Assembly (NCBI RefSeq): GCF_000188255.1
Contig: NZ_GL831080.1
Span: 355,647-401,938 of the forward strand
Length of the DNA: 46,292 nt
Reading direction: 5' to 3'
Source of the DNA: Actinobacillus ureae ATCC 25976
GTDB lineage: Bacteria; Pseudomonadota; Gammaproteobacteria; Enterobacterales; Pasteurellaceae
In this document: positions 19,113 through 29,070 of the stretch, piece after piece
Layout: the number at the start of each line of letters is the position of its first letter
Numbering within the stretch: the first letter of the stretch is position 1
Program-made: the position numbers and the translations under genes
The notes under the pieces: model-generated
Told to the model about the DNA's origin: nothing
What the model saw: only the letters and a program-made list of their open reading frames with translations
Databases searched by the model: none

Positions 19113-20945
19113 ATGTGCGGAATTGTAGGTGCAGTAGCACAACGCGACGTAGCTAATATTTTAGTAGATGGTTTACACCGCTTAGAGTATCGTGGTTACG
19201 ACTCTGCGGGTGTTGCAGTTCTAAATGAAGAACACAATATGCAAATTGTTCGTCGTGTAGGTAAAGTAAAAGCATTAGACGATGCTATTTCTGCAAACCC
19301 ATTAGTTGGTGGTACAGGTATTGCTCACACTCGTTGGGCAACGCACGGCGAACCGTCGGAAACCAATGCTCACCCGCATCGCAGCGGCAAAATTGCAGTG
19401 GTTCACAATGGTATCATTGAGAACTATGAAGAATTAAAAGTGGCTTTACAAGAGCGTGGTTATGTATTCCAGTCGCAAACTGACACTGAAGTAATCGCTC
19501 ACTTAGTTGAGTGTGAACTCCGTACATCAAGTTCTTTATTAGAAGCGGTTCAAAAAACAGTAGTTCAATTACGTGGTGCATACGGTACCGTAGTAATGAA
19601 TCAAGATGATCCGTCTCGTTTAATCGTTGCACGTTCTGGCAGCCCATTAGTTATCGGTTATGGTGTTGGCGAAAACTTCTTAGCATCAGACCCATTAGCA
19701 TTATTAAGCGTAACTCGTCGTTTTGCTTACCTTGAAGAAGGTGATGTAGCGGAAATTACTCGTCACACTGTAGATATCTATAGCCGTGACGGTCAAAAAG
19801 TTGAACGTGAAATTCACGAAGGTAACTTCGAAGCGGATGCTGCAGACAAAGGTCCATACCGTCACTATATGCAGAAAGAAATTTTCGAGCAGCCGGTAGC
19901 GATCATGAATACTTTAGACGGCCGTATCGAAAACGGTAAAGTGAAAATTGATGCAATTGGTCCGAATGCAGCAGAGATTTTAGCGAAAGTTGAACACGTA
20001 CAAATCGTAGCTTGTGGTACCTCTTACAATGCGGGTATGGTTGCTCATTACTGGTTTGAAGCTATCGCTGGTGTGAGCTGTGATGTTGAAATTGCATCTG
20101 AGTTCCGCTACCGTAAATTCGTAACTCGCCCGAATAGTTTATTAATTACGCTTTCACAATCAGGTGAAACAGCGGATACATTAGCGGCATTACGTTTAGC
20201 GAAAGAATCTGGTTATATGTCAGCAATGACGATTTGTAACGTAGCAAGTTCTTCACTTGTTCGTGAGTCAGATTTCGCATTTATGACGAAAGCGGGTGTT
20301 GAGATCGGTGTTGCATCGACAAAAGCATTTACGACTCAGTTAACTTGTATGCTTCTTTTAAATGTGGCGATCGGTCGCTTAAAAGGCACGGTATCTGAAG
20401 AGCAAGAACACCACATTGTTCAAGCATTACAACGTTTACCGGCGCAAATTGAAAGTGCGTTAGTGTTTGATAAAGCAATCGAGAAATTATCTGAAGACTT
20501 CGCAGATAAACACCATACTTTATTCTTAGGTCGTGGTGAGTACTATCCGATTGCAATGGAATCTGCATTAAAATTAAAAGAGATTTCATACATCCACGCA
20601 GAAGCTTATGCTGCAGGTGAGTTAAAACACGGTCCGTTAGCATTAATCGACAGCGAAATGCCGGTAGTAGTAGTTGCACCGGAAAATGATTTACTTGAAA
20701 AAGTGAAATCAAATATCGAAGAAGTACGTGCGCGTGGCGGTCAGTTATATATCTTCGCAGATCACGAAGCTGGTTTCGAAGAAACAACTGGTTTCAAAAC
20801 AATTGTGTTACCACGTGTTGATGAAGTAACAGCACCAATCTTCTACACAGTGCCGTTACAATTACTTTCATACCACATCGCATTAATTAAAGGTACGGAC
20901 GTTGACCAACCTCGCAACCTTGCGAAAGCGGTAACTGTTGAGTAA
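19113..20945 (+). CDS. glmS: Glucosamine-6-phosphate synthase (isomerizing)
   Basis: GlmS (610 residues) makes glucosamine-6-phosphate from fructose-6-phosphate and glutamine, feeding peptidoglycan and LPS. The N-terminal nucleophile cysteine (MCGIVGAV) starts a class II glutaminase domain ([19 protein letters not shown]). Two SIS sugar-isomerase domains follow ([33 protein letters not shown]), and it ends with [22 protein letters not shown] site precedes the ATG. No glmU is adjacent. A perfect terminator follows. Confidence 0.98.
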   Translation: MCGIVGAVAQRDVANILVDGLHRLEYRGYDSAGVAVLNEEHNMQIVRRVGKVKALDDAISANPLVGGTGIAHTRWATHGEPSETNAHPHRSGKIAVVHNGIIENYEELKVALQERGYVFQSQTDTEVIAHLVECELRTSSSLLEAVQKTVVQLRGAYGTVVMNQDDPSRLIVARSGSPLVIGYGVGENFLASDPLALLSVTRRFAYLEEGDVAEITRHTVDIYSRDGQKVEREIHEGNFEADAADKGPYRHYMQKEIFEQPVAIMNTLDGRIENGKVKIDAIGPNAAEILAKVEHVQIVACGTSYNAGMVAHYWFEAIAGVSCDVEIASEFRYRKFVTRPNSLLITLSQSGETADTLAALRLAKESGYMSAMTICNVASSSLVRESDFAFMTKAGVEIGVASTKAFTTQLTCMLLLNVAIGRLKGTVSEEQEHHIVQALQRLPAQIESALVFDKAIEKLSEDFADKHHTLFLGRGEYYPIAMESALKLKEISYIHAEAYAAGELKHGPLALIDSEMPVVVVAPENDLLEKVKSNIEEVRARGGQLYIFADHEAGFEETTGFKTIVLPRVDEVTAPIFYTVPLQLLSYHIALIKGTDVDQPRNLAKAVTVE

Positions 20946-20961
20946 TCAATCTATTTCACTT

Positions 20962-20989
20962 AAGCCTTTGAGCGAAAGCTCAAAGGCTT
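20962..20989 (+). terminator. glmS terminator
   Basis: AAGCCTTTGAGC (20962-20973), a GAAA tetraloop and GCTCAAAGGCTT (20978-20989) form a perfect 12-bp stem followed by a long T run: a textbook intrinsic terminator. Confidence 0.95.
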
Positions 20990-21092
20990 TTTTCTTTTTT
21001 TAAGCGGTTAAATTTCAGGATTTTTTTGCAAATAAGCTACTTGGAGTTACTTGTAAAAAAATTGTAAAATTAGACCGCTTGTTTGTTGAAAT

Positions 21093-21108
21093 TGTGATGT
21101 AGATCACA
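21093..21108 (+). promoter_or_regulatory. CRP site 1 of mtlA
   Basis: TGTGATGTAGATCACA is a perfect TGTGA-N6-TCACA match. Its centre is 41 bases from that of site 2. Confidence 0.85.
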
Positions 21109-21133
21109 ATTTTTGGAAGTGTATTTATATAAG

Positions 21134-21149
21134 TGTGATTTGTATCACA
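21134..21149 (+). promoter_or_regulatory. CRP site 2 of mtlA
   Basis: TGTGATTTGTATCACA is a perfect TGTGA-N6-TCACA match. It lies 42 bases, centre to centre, from site 3, about four helical turns. Confidence 0.85.
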
Positions 21150-21175
21150 TTTTTCAAAAATGGCGGAAAATTTAA

Positions 21176-21218
21176 TGTGATCTTGTTCACAAATTCAATA
21201 GAAACATTTTGGTAACTT
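21176..21218 (+). promoter_or_regulatory. CRP site 3 and mtlA -10 box
   Basis: TGTGATCTTGTTCACA (21176-21191) is a third perfect CRP site. An extended -10 box, TGG-TAACTT, ends at 21218. The implied start at about 21225 places the CRP centre at -41.5, the class II activator position. This gives a leader of about 63 bases before mtlA. Confidence 0.75.
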
Positions 21219-21287
21219 TGAGAACTGGTGCTAATTTATGCACAGATTTTAATCCCTTTTTCTCTACACTGTTGTTTAGGAGCAGTT

Positions 21288-23180
21288 ATGTCTAATCTTA
21301 AAGTTAAAGTCCAAAGTTTTGGGCGTTTCTTATCAAATATGGTGATGCCGAATATCGGGGCTTTCATCGCCTGGGGTTTTATTACCGCATTATTTATTCC
21401 TACCGGTTGGTTGCCAAATGAAAGTTTAGGTAAACTTGTCGGCCCGATTATTACCTATTTATTACCGTTATTAATCGGTTATAGCGGCGGTCGTTTAGCT
21501 GGTGGTGAACGTGGTGCGGTAGTTGGTGCGATTACTACCATGGGTATCATCGTGGGTTCTGAAATTCCCATGTTTTTAGGCGCAATGATTGTTGGCCCAC
21601 TTGGCGGCTGGGCAATCAAAACATTCGATAAAGCAATCGAAGGTAAAGTGAAAAGCGGTTTTGAGATGTTAGTGAATAACTTCTCAGCCGGTATTATCGG
21701 TATGTTATTAGCGCTACTGTCATTTAGCTTTATCGGTGGTGTTGTTACTTCGCTTTCAGATTTATTAGCTGCGGGCGTAAGAGCGTTAGTGGATGCTAAC
21801 TTACTTGCGTTAACATCGGTGATTGTTGAGCCTGCGAAAATCTTATTCTTAAATAATGCAATCAACCATGGTATCTTCTCACCACTTGGTATTCAAGAAT
21901 CTTCAGAATTAGGTAAATCAATTTTCTTCTTAATTGAAGCGAATCCGGGCCCGGGCTTAGGTATTTTGATTGCTTATATGTTATTCGGTAAAGGTTCTGC
22001 AAAAAATACCGCTAGCTCTGCATCAATCATTCACTTCTTCGGTGGCATTCACGAAATTTACTTCCCGTATGTATTAATGAATCCTCGCTTAATCCTTGCT
22101 GTCATTGCAGGCGGTGCAACAGGTGTATTAACTAATACATTATTAGGTGGCGGTTTAGTTTCACCGGCTTCTCCGGGGTCAATCATTGCGGTATTAGCAA
22201 TGACACCGGCGGGCGGGCACTTAGCGGTTATCGCTTCTGTGATTCTTTCATGTGTAGTTACTTTCGTGATTGCATCCGTATTACTCAAAATGCAAAAAGA
22301 AGAAGCTTCTGACGATGCGTTAGAAAGCGCACAAGCGGAAATGACGGCAATGAAAGCACAAAGCAAAGGCGGTGCTGTTGCGGCGGATGCAGCAGTAGCA
22401 GGTGATTTCAGCAATGTACATAAAATTTATGTGTCTTGTGATGCGGGCATGGGTTCAAGCGCAATGGGTGCAAGTATGTTACGCAAAAAAGTACAAGCGG
22501 CGGGTTTAAATGTCGAAGTACAAAACGTAGCAATTAACGATTTACCGCAAGATGCGCAATTAGTGGTAACTCACAAAGACTTAACCGCACGTGCGCAAAA
22601 ACAAGTACAAACCGCACAACATTTATCACTTAATAACTTCTTAGACGGCGTTTTCTATGACGGTTTAGTGGCAAAACTTACTGCAAACAGTACAGACAAA
22701 GCGATTCCAGTTGAAGTTGTGCCGCAAGTGGCAACCGAACGTGGCGGTTTAAATGTAACCGAAGATCAAATCTTCTTAAACCTAACTGCGCGTACTAAAG
22801 AAGAAGCGATTCAATTTGCCGGTGAGCAACTTGTCAAATTAGGTTTTGCCGAAGCGGATTATGTACCGGCAATGTTTGAACGTGAACAACAAGTTTCAAC
22901 TTACTTAGGTGAAGGGGTTGCGGTTCCACACGGTACGATTGCGGCAAAAGATAAAGTATTAAAAACCGGTATCGTGTTCTGCCAATATCGTGAAGGTGTG
23001 CGTTTTACTGACGAAGAAGACGGTGTAGCGAAATTAGTGATCGGTATCGCGGCACGTAATAACGAACACATCCAAGTTGTAAGTGCGATCACTAATGCGT
23101 TAGATGATGAGAAAACCATGGAAATTCTCACTTTAACCGATGATCCGCAAAAAGTATTACGCTTATTAAAAGGCGAATAA
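21288..23180 (+). CDS. mtlA: PTS mannitol-specific enzyme IICBA
   Basis: MtlA takes up and phosphorylates mannitol. The order is IIC membrane channel (about 1-340), a linker, IIB with phospho-cysteine C384 (VSCDAGMGSSAMG) and IIA with phospho-histidine H548 (AVPHGTI). The frame is open 20 codons upstream, but AGGAG at 21278-21282 precedes the ATG at 21288 and gives MSNLKVKVQSFGRFLSNMVMP. That is 630 residues, close to the E. coli enzyme, with the cysteine at the same number. It is the first gene of mtlA-mtlD-mtlR, behind three CRP sites. Confidence 0.97.
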   Translation: MSNLKVKVQSFGRFLSNMVMPNIGAFIAWGFITALFIPTGWLPNESLGKLVGPIITYLLPLLIGYSGGRLAGGERGAVVGAITTMGIIVGSEIPMFLGAMIVGPLGGWAIKTFDKAIEGKVKSGFEMLVNNFSAGIIGMLLALLSFSFIGGVVTSLSDLLAAGVRALVDANLLALTSVIVEPAKILFLNNAINHGIFSPLGIQESSELGKSIFFLIEANPGPGLGILIAYMLFGKGSAKNTASSASIIHFFGGIHEIYFPYVLMNPRLILAVIAGGATGVLTNTLLGGGLVSPASPGSIIAVLAMTPAGGHLAVIASVILSCVVTFVIASVLLKMQKEEASDDALESAQAEMTAMKAQSKGGAVAADAAVAGDFSNVHKIYVSCDAGMGSSAMGASMLRKKVQAAGLNVEVQNVAINDLPQDAQLVVTHKDLTARAQKQVQTAQHLSLNNFLDGVFYDGLVAKLTANSTDKAIPVEVVPQVATERGGLNVTEDQIFLNLTARTKEEAIQFAGEQLVKLGFAEADYVPAMFEREQQVSTYLGEGVAVPHGTIAAKDKVLKTGIVFCQYREGVRFTDEEDGVAKLVIGIAARNNEHIQVVSAITNALDDEKTMEILTLTDDPQKVLRLLKGE

Positions 23181-23186
23181 GTGAGT

Positions 23187-23210
23187 TCCCCCACGTGAGT
23201 GGGGGATTTT
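23187..23210 (+). other. Hairpin between mtlA and mtlD
   Basis: TCCCCCAC (23187-23194) pairs with GTGGGGGA (23199-23206) around a 4-base loop and is followed by only four T. It may act as a partial terminator or protect the 3' end of the mtlA message, lowering mtlD relative to mtlA. Confidence 0.55.
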
Positions 23211-23265
23211 CGCTTGCAAGCGGTCAAATTTTTCAAATATTTTACAAATTAAAGAGGAACATAGA

Positions 23266-24405
23266 ATGAACGCATTACATTTTGGTGCTGGTAATATCGG
23301 TCGTGGCTTTATCGGTAAATTATTGGCGGATTCAGGCGTTTTCGTCACCTTTGCCGACATCAATCAAACTCAGATTGATCAAATTAACCAAAACAAACAA
23401 TACGGCGTAAAAATCGTAGGTGATGCGAGCCGTGTTGAAGTGGTAAAAAATATTGCGGCGATTAACTCAAAAGATGAAGCGGCAGTGATTGAACAAGTGA
23501 AAAGCGTTGAGCTGATTACGACTGCGTTTGGCCCGAATGTATTAGGCTTTATTGCGCCATTATTTGCCAAAGCGTTAGCGGCACGTTTAGAAGCGGGTAA
23601 CACCCAACCGTTAAATATTATTGCTTGTGAAAATATGGTGCGTGGTACGAGTTTCTTTAAAGCAAAAATCTTTGAAAATTTAACCGCTTCTCAACAGGCA
23701 GAAATTGAAAAATTTGTCGGTTTTGTGGATTCGGCTGTCGATAGAATCGTACCGCCGGCGGAATTAAACGAAGCGGATCCGTTAGAAGTGACGGTAGAAG
23801 AGTTTAGCGAATGGATTGTGGATAAAACCCAATTCAAAGGTCAAATTCCGGATATTAAAGGAATGGAATTAACCGATAATTTAATGGCATTTGTAGAGCG
23901 TAAATTATTTACGTTAAATACCGGTCATTTAATTTCTGCCTATTTAGGTAAACAAGCTGGCGTGAAATGGATTAAAGAAGCGATCGCTATTGATAGCGTG
24001 AAAGCGGCAGTGAAAGCGACGATGGAAGAAAGCGGTGCGGTATTAATTAAACATTATAATTTTGGCCCGCAAGCGCACGCTGCTTATATCGAAAAAATCT
24101 TAAAACGTTTTGCTAATCCGTACTTAAATGATGATGTAAACCGTGTCGGTCGTGAGCCAATTCGTAAACTTAGCCCTAACGACCGTTTAATTAAGCCTCT
24201 CTTAGGTACATTAGAATACGGCTTACCGCATAAAAATCTCGTCAATGGTGTGGTAATGGCTCTACAATATCGTAATGAAGAAGACCCGCAAGCGGTCGAA
24301 TTAGCACAATTTATTGCAGATAACGGAGTAGCCGCAGCAGTTGAGAAATATACCGGTTTAACAAACCAAGAAGTCATTGATCAAGTTGTTGCGTTATATA
24401 ACTAA
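23266..24405 (+). CDS. mtlD: Mannitol-1-phosphate 5-dehydrogenase
   Basis: MtlD (379 residues) oxidises mannitol-1-phosphate to fructose-6-phosphate with NAD. The start [24 protein letters not shown] carries the dinucleotide motif. The C-terminal domain has the family's catalytic lysine/histidine block ([22 protein letters not shown]). AGAGGAAC precedes the ATG. Its stop codon shares one base with the mtlR start. Confidence 0.98.
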   Translation: MNALHFGAGNIGRGFIGKLLADSGVFVTFADINQTQIDQINQNKQYGVKIVGDASRVEVVKNIAAINSKDEAAVIEQVKSVELITTAFGPNVLGFIAPLFAKALAARLEAGNTQPLNIIACENMVRGTSFFKAKIFENLTASQQAEIEKFVGFVDSAVDRIVPPAELNEADPLEVTVEEFSEWIVDKTQFKGQIPDIKGMELTDNLMAFVERKLFTLNTGHLISAYLGKQAGVKWIKEAIAIDSVKAAVKATMEESGAVLIKHYNFGPQAHAAYIEKILKRFANPYLNDDVNRVGREPIRKLSPNDRLIKPLLGTLEYGLPHKNLVNGVVMALQYRNEEDPQAVELAQFIADNGVAAAVEKYTGLTNQEVIDQVVALYN

Positions 24406-24929
24406 TGCCATATTCAGATAATTTTATCGAACAGTTAAGCGAGGTGAGCTCATTACGAGGTTTCCTCGCACTGGCGACCAATCAATTTGCCCAAAATGTT
24501 GATCGTCTGATTCAGCGCGTCTTTCGTAAAGCGGATTTTGCTTTGAAATCGGTGGTGGATTCTTTATTTGAGTATCAAGGACCATTAGCGGAGTTACCTG
24601 TTCGTCTAAAATTATTGCTCGGTTTAGGTGTAGTTTCGGCTGAGGTTTTTGAAGATATTACGTTGTTTATCGAATTAAAGCAGCATCTCAGTGATGAGGT
24701 GGAAGAATTACCCTTTTCTCATCCGGCAATTGTGCAATTTGCCAAAGATTTACACCATATAGATCTCGCACCAGCGGCAGAGATGCTGAAGCATCAGCCG
24801 GTTGGTGATAATAAAGATTCAATGTTGTTTCAAATGCAGCAGATTCGTTTAGAGCGGATAATGCGTTCTAGCCTGATTCTTGCTATTACTGAAATTAACG
24901 AAAAGCTGAATGTAGAAAGTCCGTTATAA
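24405..24929 (+). CDS. mtlR: Mannitol operon repressor MtlR
   Basis: This 174-residue helical protein is of the MtlR family (E. coli MtlR type), which represses the mannitol operon but has no classical DNA-binding domain. It overlaps mtlD by one base (TAATG), so it is translated by coupling. The family block DFALKSVVDSLFEYQGPLAELPVRLKLL is clear. A strong terminator follows. Confidence 0.93.
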   Translation: MPYSDNFIEQLSEVSSLRGFLALATNQFAQNVDRLIQRVFRKADFALKSVVDSLFEYQGPLAELPVRLKLLLGLGVVSAEVFEDITLFIELKQHLSDEVEELPFSHPAIVQFAKDLHHIDLAPAAEMLKHQPVGDNKDSMLFQMQQIRLERIMRSSLILAITEINEKLNVESPL

Positions 24930-24951
24930 CGTTACGATTTTTCGGAAGGAA

Positions 24952-24988
24952 AAGCCGGAGGTTTGATTAATCTCCGGCTTTTTTTTAT
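24952..24988 (+). terminator. Terminator of the mannitol operon
   Basis: AAGCCGGAG (24952-24960) pairs with CTCCGGCTT (24972-24980), followed by eight or more T. An Apl uptake signal lies just downstream, near 24992. Confidence 0.92.
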
Positions 24989-25033
24989 TCACAAGCGGTA
25001 TAATTTCAACAATATTTTGCAAAGGGGAACAGT

Positions 25034-26898
25034 ATGCAGAATTTTGTTAATCATTTACCTGCTTTTTTGCAATATCCATTATTTGGGGTGTTGGCATGCT
25101 TGCGATTGCTGTCGGCTTATTTATTCAAAATAAATTGCGAATGGATATTGTCGCTTTATTAGTAATGTTGGGCTTTGGGTTAACGGGCATATTAACTACA
25201 CAAGAAATTTTTGCCGGTTTGAGTGACCCGAATATTGTCTTACTGGCTTTGTTATATGTGGTGGGAGAAGCTCTGGCTCGTACGGGTGTGGCGTATCATA
25301 TTAGTGATTGGTTGATGCGGGTGGCGGGTTCTAGCGAAACCAAAGTATTGGTCTTGATGATGTTATCGATCGGGTTATTGGGCGTATTTATGAGTTCGAC
25401 TGGCATTGTTGCTATTTTTATTCCTGTAACATTGGCGATTTGTGCGGGTATGAATATTTCGCCTCGGCGGATGATGATGCCGCTCAGTATTGCCGGCTTG
25501 ATTAGCGGTATGATGACTTTAATTGCTACTGCACCTAACTTAGTCACGCATGCGGAATTAGTTAAAGCCGGCTACCAAGGGTTTGTTTTTTTTAGTTTTA
25601 CACCGATTGGTTTGGTTGTTCTGCCATTAGGTATTCTATATATGCTCATTGCTCGCCGTTGGTTGGATAATTGCGATGTGCAAGTGTTAGCTAAAGACGA
25701 TAACAGTATGTCGCATTTGATTGAATAGTATCAATTGCACGGGCGTGCCAAGATGGTGATTTTGCAAGAAGACTCACCGTTTATCGGAAAAACTATGGAC
25801 GAACTAAAATTACGTTCGTTATATCGAATGAATGTGATTGCTATCCAGCGCTATAAAAATTTCCGTTCACAAATTATGGCGGCGTTCGGTAACGATCAAT
25901 TGCAAGCGAAAGATATTTTACTGATGGATATTGGCATTGATGAAGATGCGTTTGCGATGTTATGTGAGGAATGCAAATTACAGCGTATTGAACTAAAAGG
26001 CGAATATTTTTCTACACACGCTAAATCGGTCGGCATGGCGGAATTTGCAGTGATGCCGGAAACGGAAAGTATCGGAAAAACAGTACAACAGCTAAATTTT
26101 CGCTCGACTTACGGTTTAAGTGTGGTGGGGATTAAACGAGAAGATCGTATTCTACAAGAAAATCTACTTACCGAATCGGTGAAAGCGGGTGATGTGCTGT
26201 TAGTGATGGGTGTTTGGCAAAAAATCATTACGCTTGAAAAATACAATAAGGATTTATTTTTACTCGGTATGCCGAAAGAAGGCAAACAAATCGCACCGGC
26301 GGCAAGCCAAGCGCCTTATGCTTTGTTTGCTGTGGGGCTGATGGTGTTATTAATGATCAGTGGCTGGATACCGAATGTGCTTGCGGCTTTGATTTGTTGC
26401 TTATTACTCGGTAAGTTTCGTTATATTGATATGAAAAGTGCTTATGACTCCATTCATATTCCGAGTCTGTTATTAATTGTCGATATGATGCCGTTTTCAA
26501 CAGCTATGCAAAAAACAGGTGGCGTATCGTTAATCGTAGAAGAATTTTTAGCGCTTACCGGCGGGGAAAGTACGCATTATAGTTTAGTGTTGGTCGGTTT
26601 ATTTGCGCTGACTGCATTAGTCGGGCTGTTTATTTCGAATACGGCTACCGCTATATTAATGGCGCTGATTGCCATTGAAGTGGCGAAACAATTAGGCTAT
26701 TCACCGATTGCGTTTGTGATGGTAATTACGATTGCTTCCTCAGCGGCATTTATGACACCTATTTCTTCACCGGTTAACACTATGGTGATAGCACCCGGCG
26801 GTTATCGCTTTATCGATTTTGTGAAAGTCGGTGTGCGGTTCACATTATTAGTCATGAGCGTGACGATATGGTTAGTTCCGTTATTATTTCCGTTGTAG
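25034..26898 (+). pseudogene. SLC13-type permease, first tandem copy, broken
   Basis: This is a degraded copy of the permease at 27004. ATG 25034 (behind AAAGGGGAAC) gives [16 protein letters not shown], then the frame is lost in the T run at 25082-25084, where one T is missing relative to the intact copy (TTATTTTGG). The next frame runs [13 protein letters not shown]... to a TAG at 25726-25728, where the intact copy has GAA. It then resumes (YQLHGRAKMVILQE) in the same frame to 26898. The total of 1865 bases fits a 621-residue protein minus one base. It still has the second-half SNT motif (FISNTATAIL). Confidence 0.85.
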
Positions 26899-26914
26899 TT
26901 TGCGTCCATTAGCT

Positions 26915-26950
26915 AAAAAGCCTGTGATTTTTATTGATCACAGGCTTTTT
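26915..26950 (+). terminator. Terminator between the two permease copies
   Basis: AAAAAGCCTGTGA (26915-26927) pairs perfectly with TCACAGGCTTTTT (26938-26950) around a 10-base loop. More T follow. Confidence 0.88.
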
Positions 26951-27003
26951 TTAGTAGCATGAAGCGGTATAATTCGGCGGATTTTTTACAATAAGAGAGA
27001 ATT

Positions 27004-28863
27004 ATGCAAACCATCATCAATTATTTACCTTCCTTTATGCAATTTCCCTTGTTTTGGGTATTAGCGATTCTGGCTGTTGCAGTTGTGCTATTTATTCAAA
27101 ATAAATTGCGTATGGACGTCATCGCACTCATGGTGCTATTGGCATTTAGTTTAAGCGGTATTTTAACCACCAAAGAAGCGTTAGCCGGATTTGGTGATCC
27201 CAACGTGATTTTACTAGCGCTCCTTTATATCATTGGTGATGCGCTTGCCCGAACCGGTGTGGCGAATCAAATGAGTGATTGGTTATTGCGTGTAGCGGGA
27301 GCGAGCGAAGCTAAAGTGATTGCCTTGCTGATGTTATCGATCGGTACGCTCGGCGCATTTATGAGCTCGACCGGTATTGTGGCGATTTTTATTCCGGTGA
27401 CTTTAGCGATTTGTGCTAGTTTAAATATTTCTCCTCGTCGTTTAATGATGCCACTTGCCGTTGCCGGTTTAATCAGTGGTATGATGACCTTAATCGCGAC
27501 AACACCTAATTTAGTGACGCACGCTGAATTGGTTAAGGCTGGTTATGAAGGATTTCATTTCTTTAGCTTTACCCCGATTGGTGCGTTAGTCTTAGTACTG
27601 GGGATTTTATATATGTTAGCAGTACGTCGCTGGTTAGATGATGGCAGTGTGCCTGTATCAGTCAATAATGACGATTCAATGGCGCATTTGATTGAAGAAT
27701 ATAAATTAAATGGGCGAGCCAAAATGGTAGTGTTAAGCGAAGGTTCACACTTTATTGGAAAAACTATTGATGAATTGAATCTACGTTCGGTTTATCAGCT
27801 TAATATTATCGCGATTCAACGTTATAAGAACTTCCGCCATATTACCCTAGCTGCATTTGGTAAAGACCAGCTGCAAAAGAAAGACATTTTGTTAATGGAT
27901 ATTGGTGTAGATGAAACTCGCTTTGCACAACTTTGCGAAGAGTTCGGAATGCAGCCGATTGAGTTAAAAGGGGAATATTTTTCAACGCAATCTAAGTCGG
28001 TCGGTATGGCGGAATTGGGTGTGATGCCGGAAACCGAAACCATCGGGCAAACCGTTGATGCGTTAAATTTCCGTTCTAACTTTGGTTTAAGTGTGGTGGG
28101 AATTAAGCGTGAAGGACAGATTCTCCAAAATAATTTACTGACCGAAACAGTGAAGTCCGGCGACATTTTACTGGTAATGGGAGTGTGGCAGAAAATTACC
28201 GCAATGGTTCAAATTCGCAAAGATTTCTTCTTAATCGGAATGCCGAAAGAAAGTAAACAGGCGGTACCGGCAGCGAGCCAAGCGCCCCATGCCTTATTCG
28301 CATTGGTAATTATGATTGGTTTAATGATTAGTGGGCTAGTGCCGAATGTGATTGCAGCCTTTATTGCCTGTTTGTTATTGGGCGCATTCCGCTGTATTGA
28401 TATGAAATCGGCTTATGAGTCGATTCATTTTCCGACCTTGATTTTGGTGATTGGTATGATGCCGTTCTCATTAGCAATGCAGAAAACCGGTGGTGTCGCA
28501 TTGATGGTTGAGAAATTTATCAGTTTAACCGGTGGGGCGAATACGGCATATCCGCTCATCTTGATTGGGTTATTTGCATTGACTGCAGTGGTCGGTTTGT
28601 TTATTTCAACCAGTGCGACAGCCATTTTGATGGCGCCAATTGCGATTGAAGTAGCTCGTCAGCTCGGTTATCCGCCGACAGCATTAGTGATGGTGGTGGC
28701 GATTGCGTCTTCCGCAGCATTTATGACGCCGATCTCGCCGGTCAATTCAATGGTAGTTTCGCTCGGTAATTATCGTTTTAGCGATTTTCTTAAAGTCGGT
28801 TTACCTTTTACGGTGATTACGATGTTAGTCACTGCCTTTTTGGTACCGATTCTCTTCCCTTAG
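27004..28863 (+). CDS. SLC13/DASS-type permease with central TrkA-C domains
   Basis: This 619-residue inner-membrane protein resembles E. coli YfbS in layout. Hydrophobic helices (about 1-215) are followed by two soluble TrkA-C (RCK-C) domains (about 225-405, each beginning like SHFIGKTIDELNLRS and TETIGQTVDALNFRS) and a second helical half (about 425-619). SLC13 members usually carry dicarboxylates, sulfate or related anions with Na+. The first signature is [12 protein letters not shown]. The second reads FISTSATAILMAP rather than the usual SNT, while the broken copy keeps SNT. The substrate cannot be told. It has its own promoter region and terminator. Confidence 0.85.
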   Translation: MQTIINYLPSFMQFPLFWVLAILAVAVVLFIQNKLRMDVIALMVLLAFSLSGILTTKEALAGFGDPNVILLALLYIIGDALARTGVANQMSDWLLRVAGASEAKVIALLMLSIGTLGAFMSSTGIVAIFIPVTLAICASLNISPRRLMMPLAVAGLISGMMTLIATTPNLVTHAELVKAGYEGFHFFSFTPIGALVLVLGILYMLAVRRWLDDGSVPVSVNNDDSMAHLIEEYKLNGRAKMVVLSEGSHFIGKTIDELNLRSVYQLNIIAIQRYKNFRHITLAAFGKDQLQKKDILLMDIGVDETRFAQLCEEFGMQPIELKGEYFSTQSKSVGMAELGVMPETETIGQTVDALNFRSNFGLSVVGIKREGQILQNNLLTETVKSGDILLVMGVWQKITAMVQIRKDFFLIGMPKESKQAVPAASQAPHALFALVIMIGLMISGLVPNVIAAFIACLLLGAFRCIDMKSAYESIHFPTLILVIGMMPFSLAMQKTGGVALMVEKFISLTGGANTAYPLILIGLFALTAVVGLFISTSATAILMAPIAIEVARQLGYPPTALVMVVAIASSAAFMTPISPVNSMVVSLGNYRFSDFLKVGLPFTVITMLVTAFLVPILFP

Positions 28864-28870
28864 TATGCTT

Positions 28871-28925
28871 CAAGCGGTTGTTTTTTGATATTTTTTGTAA
28901 ATTTCATACAAAAAACGACCGCTTG
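28871..28925. terminator. Paired-uptake-signal terminator after the permease
   Basis: CAAGCGGTTGTTTTTT (28871-28886) pairs, with one wobble position, with its complement at 28910-28925. It lies 8 bases past the permease stop. The arms carry uptake-signal-like cores. Confidence 0.6.
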
Positions 28926-29070
28926 CCTAAAGTTGTACACAAAAATCTCTAAATGATTATTACTTTTTTGTTAATAGTCTATTAGCTACAATCTATCTTG
29001 TCATTAATAATTATTCCTCTATAATACGCCTACAACAAAAAAGAGAAGAGATGATATTTGAGGAATAATA

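Noticed and set aside
20329-20787. Minus-strand open frame of about 150 codons inside glmS
   Set aside because: It lies opposite the conserved SIS domains, with no start signal and no recognisable domain.
21228-21287. Longer mtlA start at 21228
   Set aside because: It would add 20 residues unlike known MtlA, and the AGGAG at 21278 clearly serves the ATG at 21288, which places the phospho-cysteine at 384 as in E. coli.
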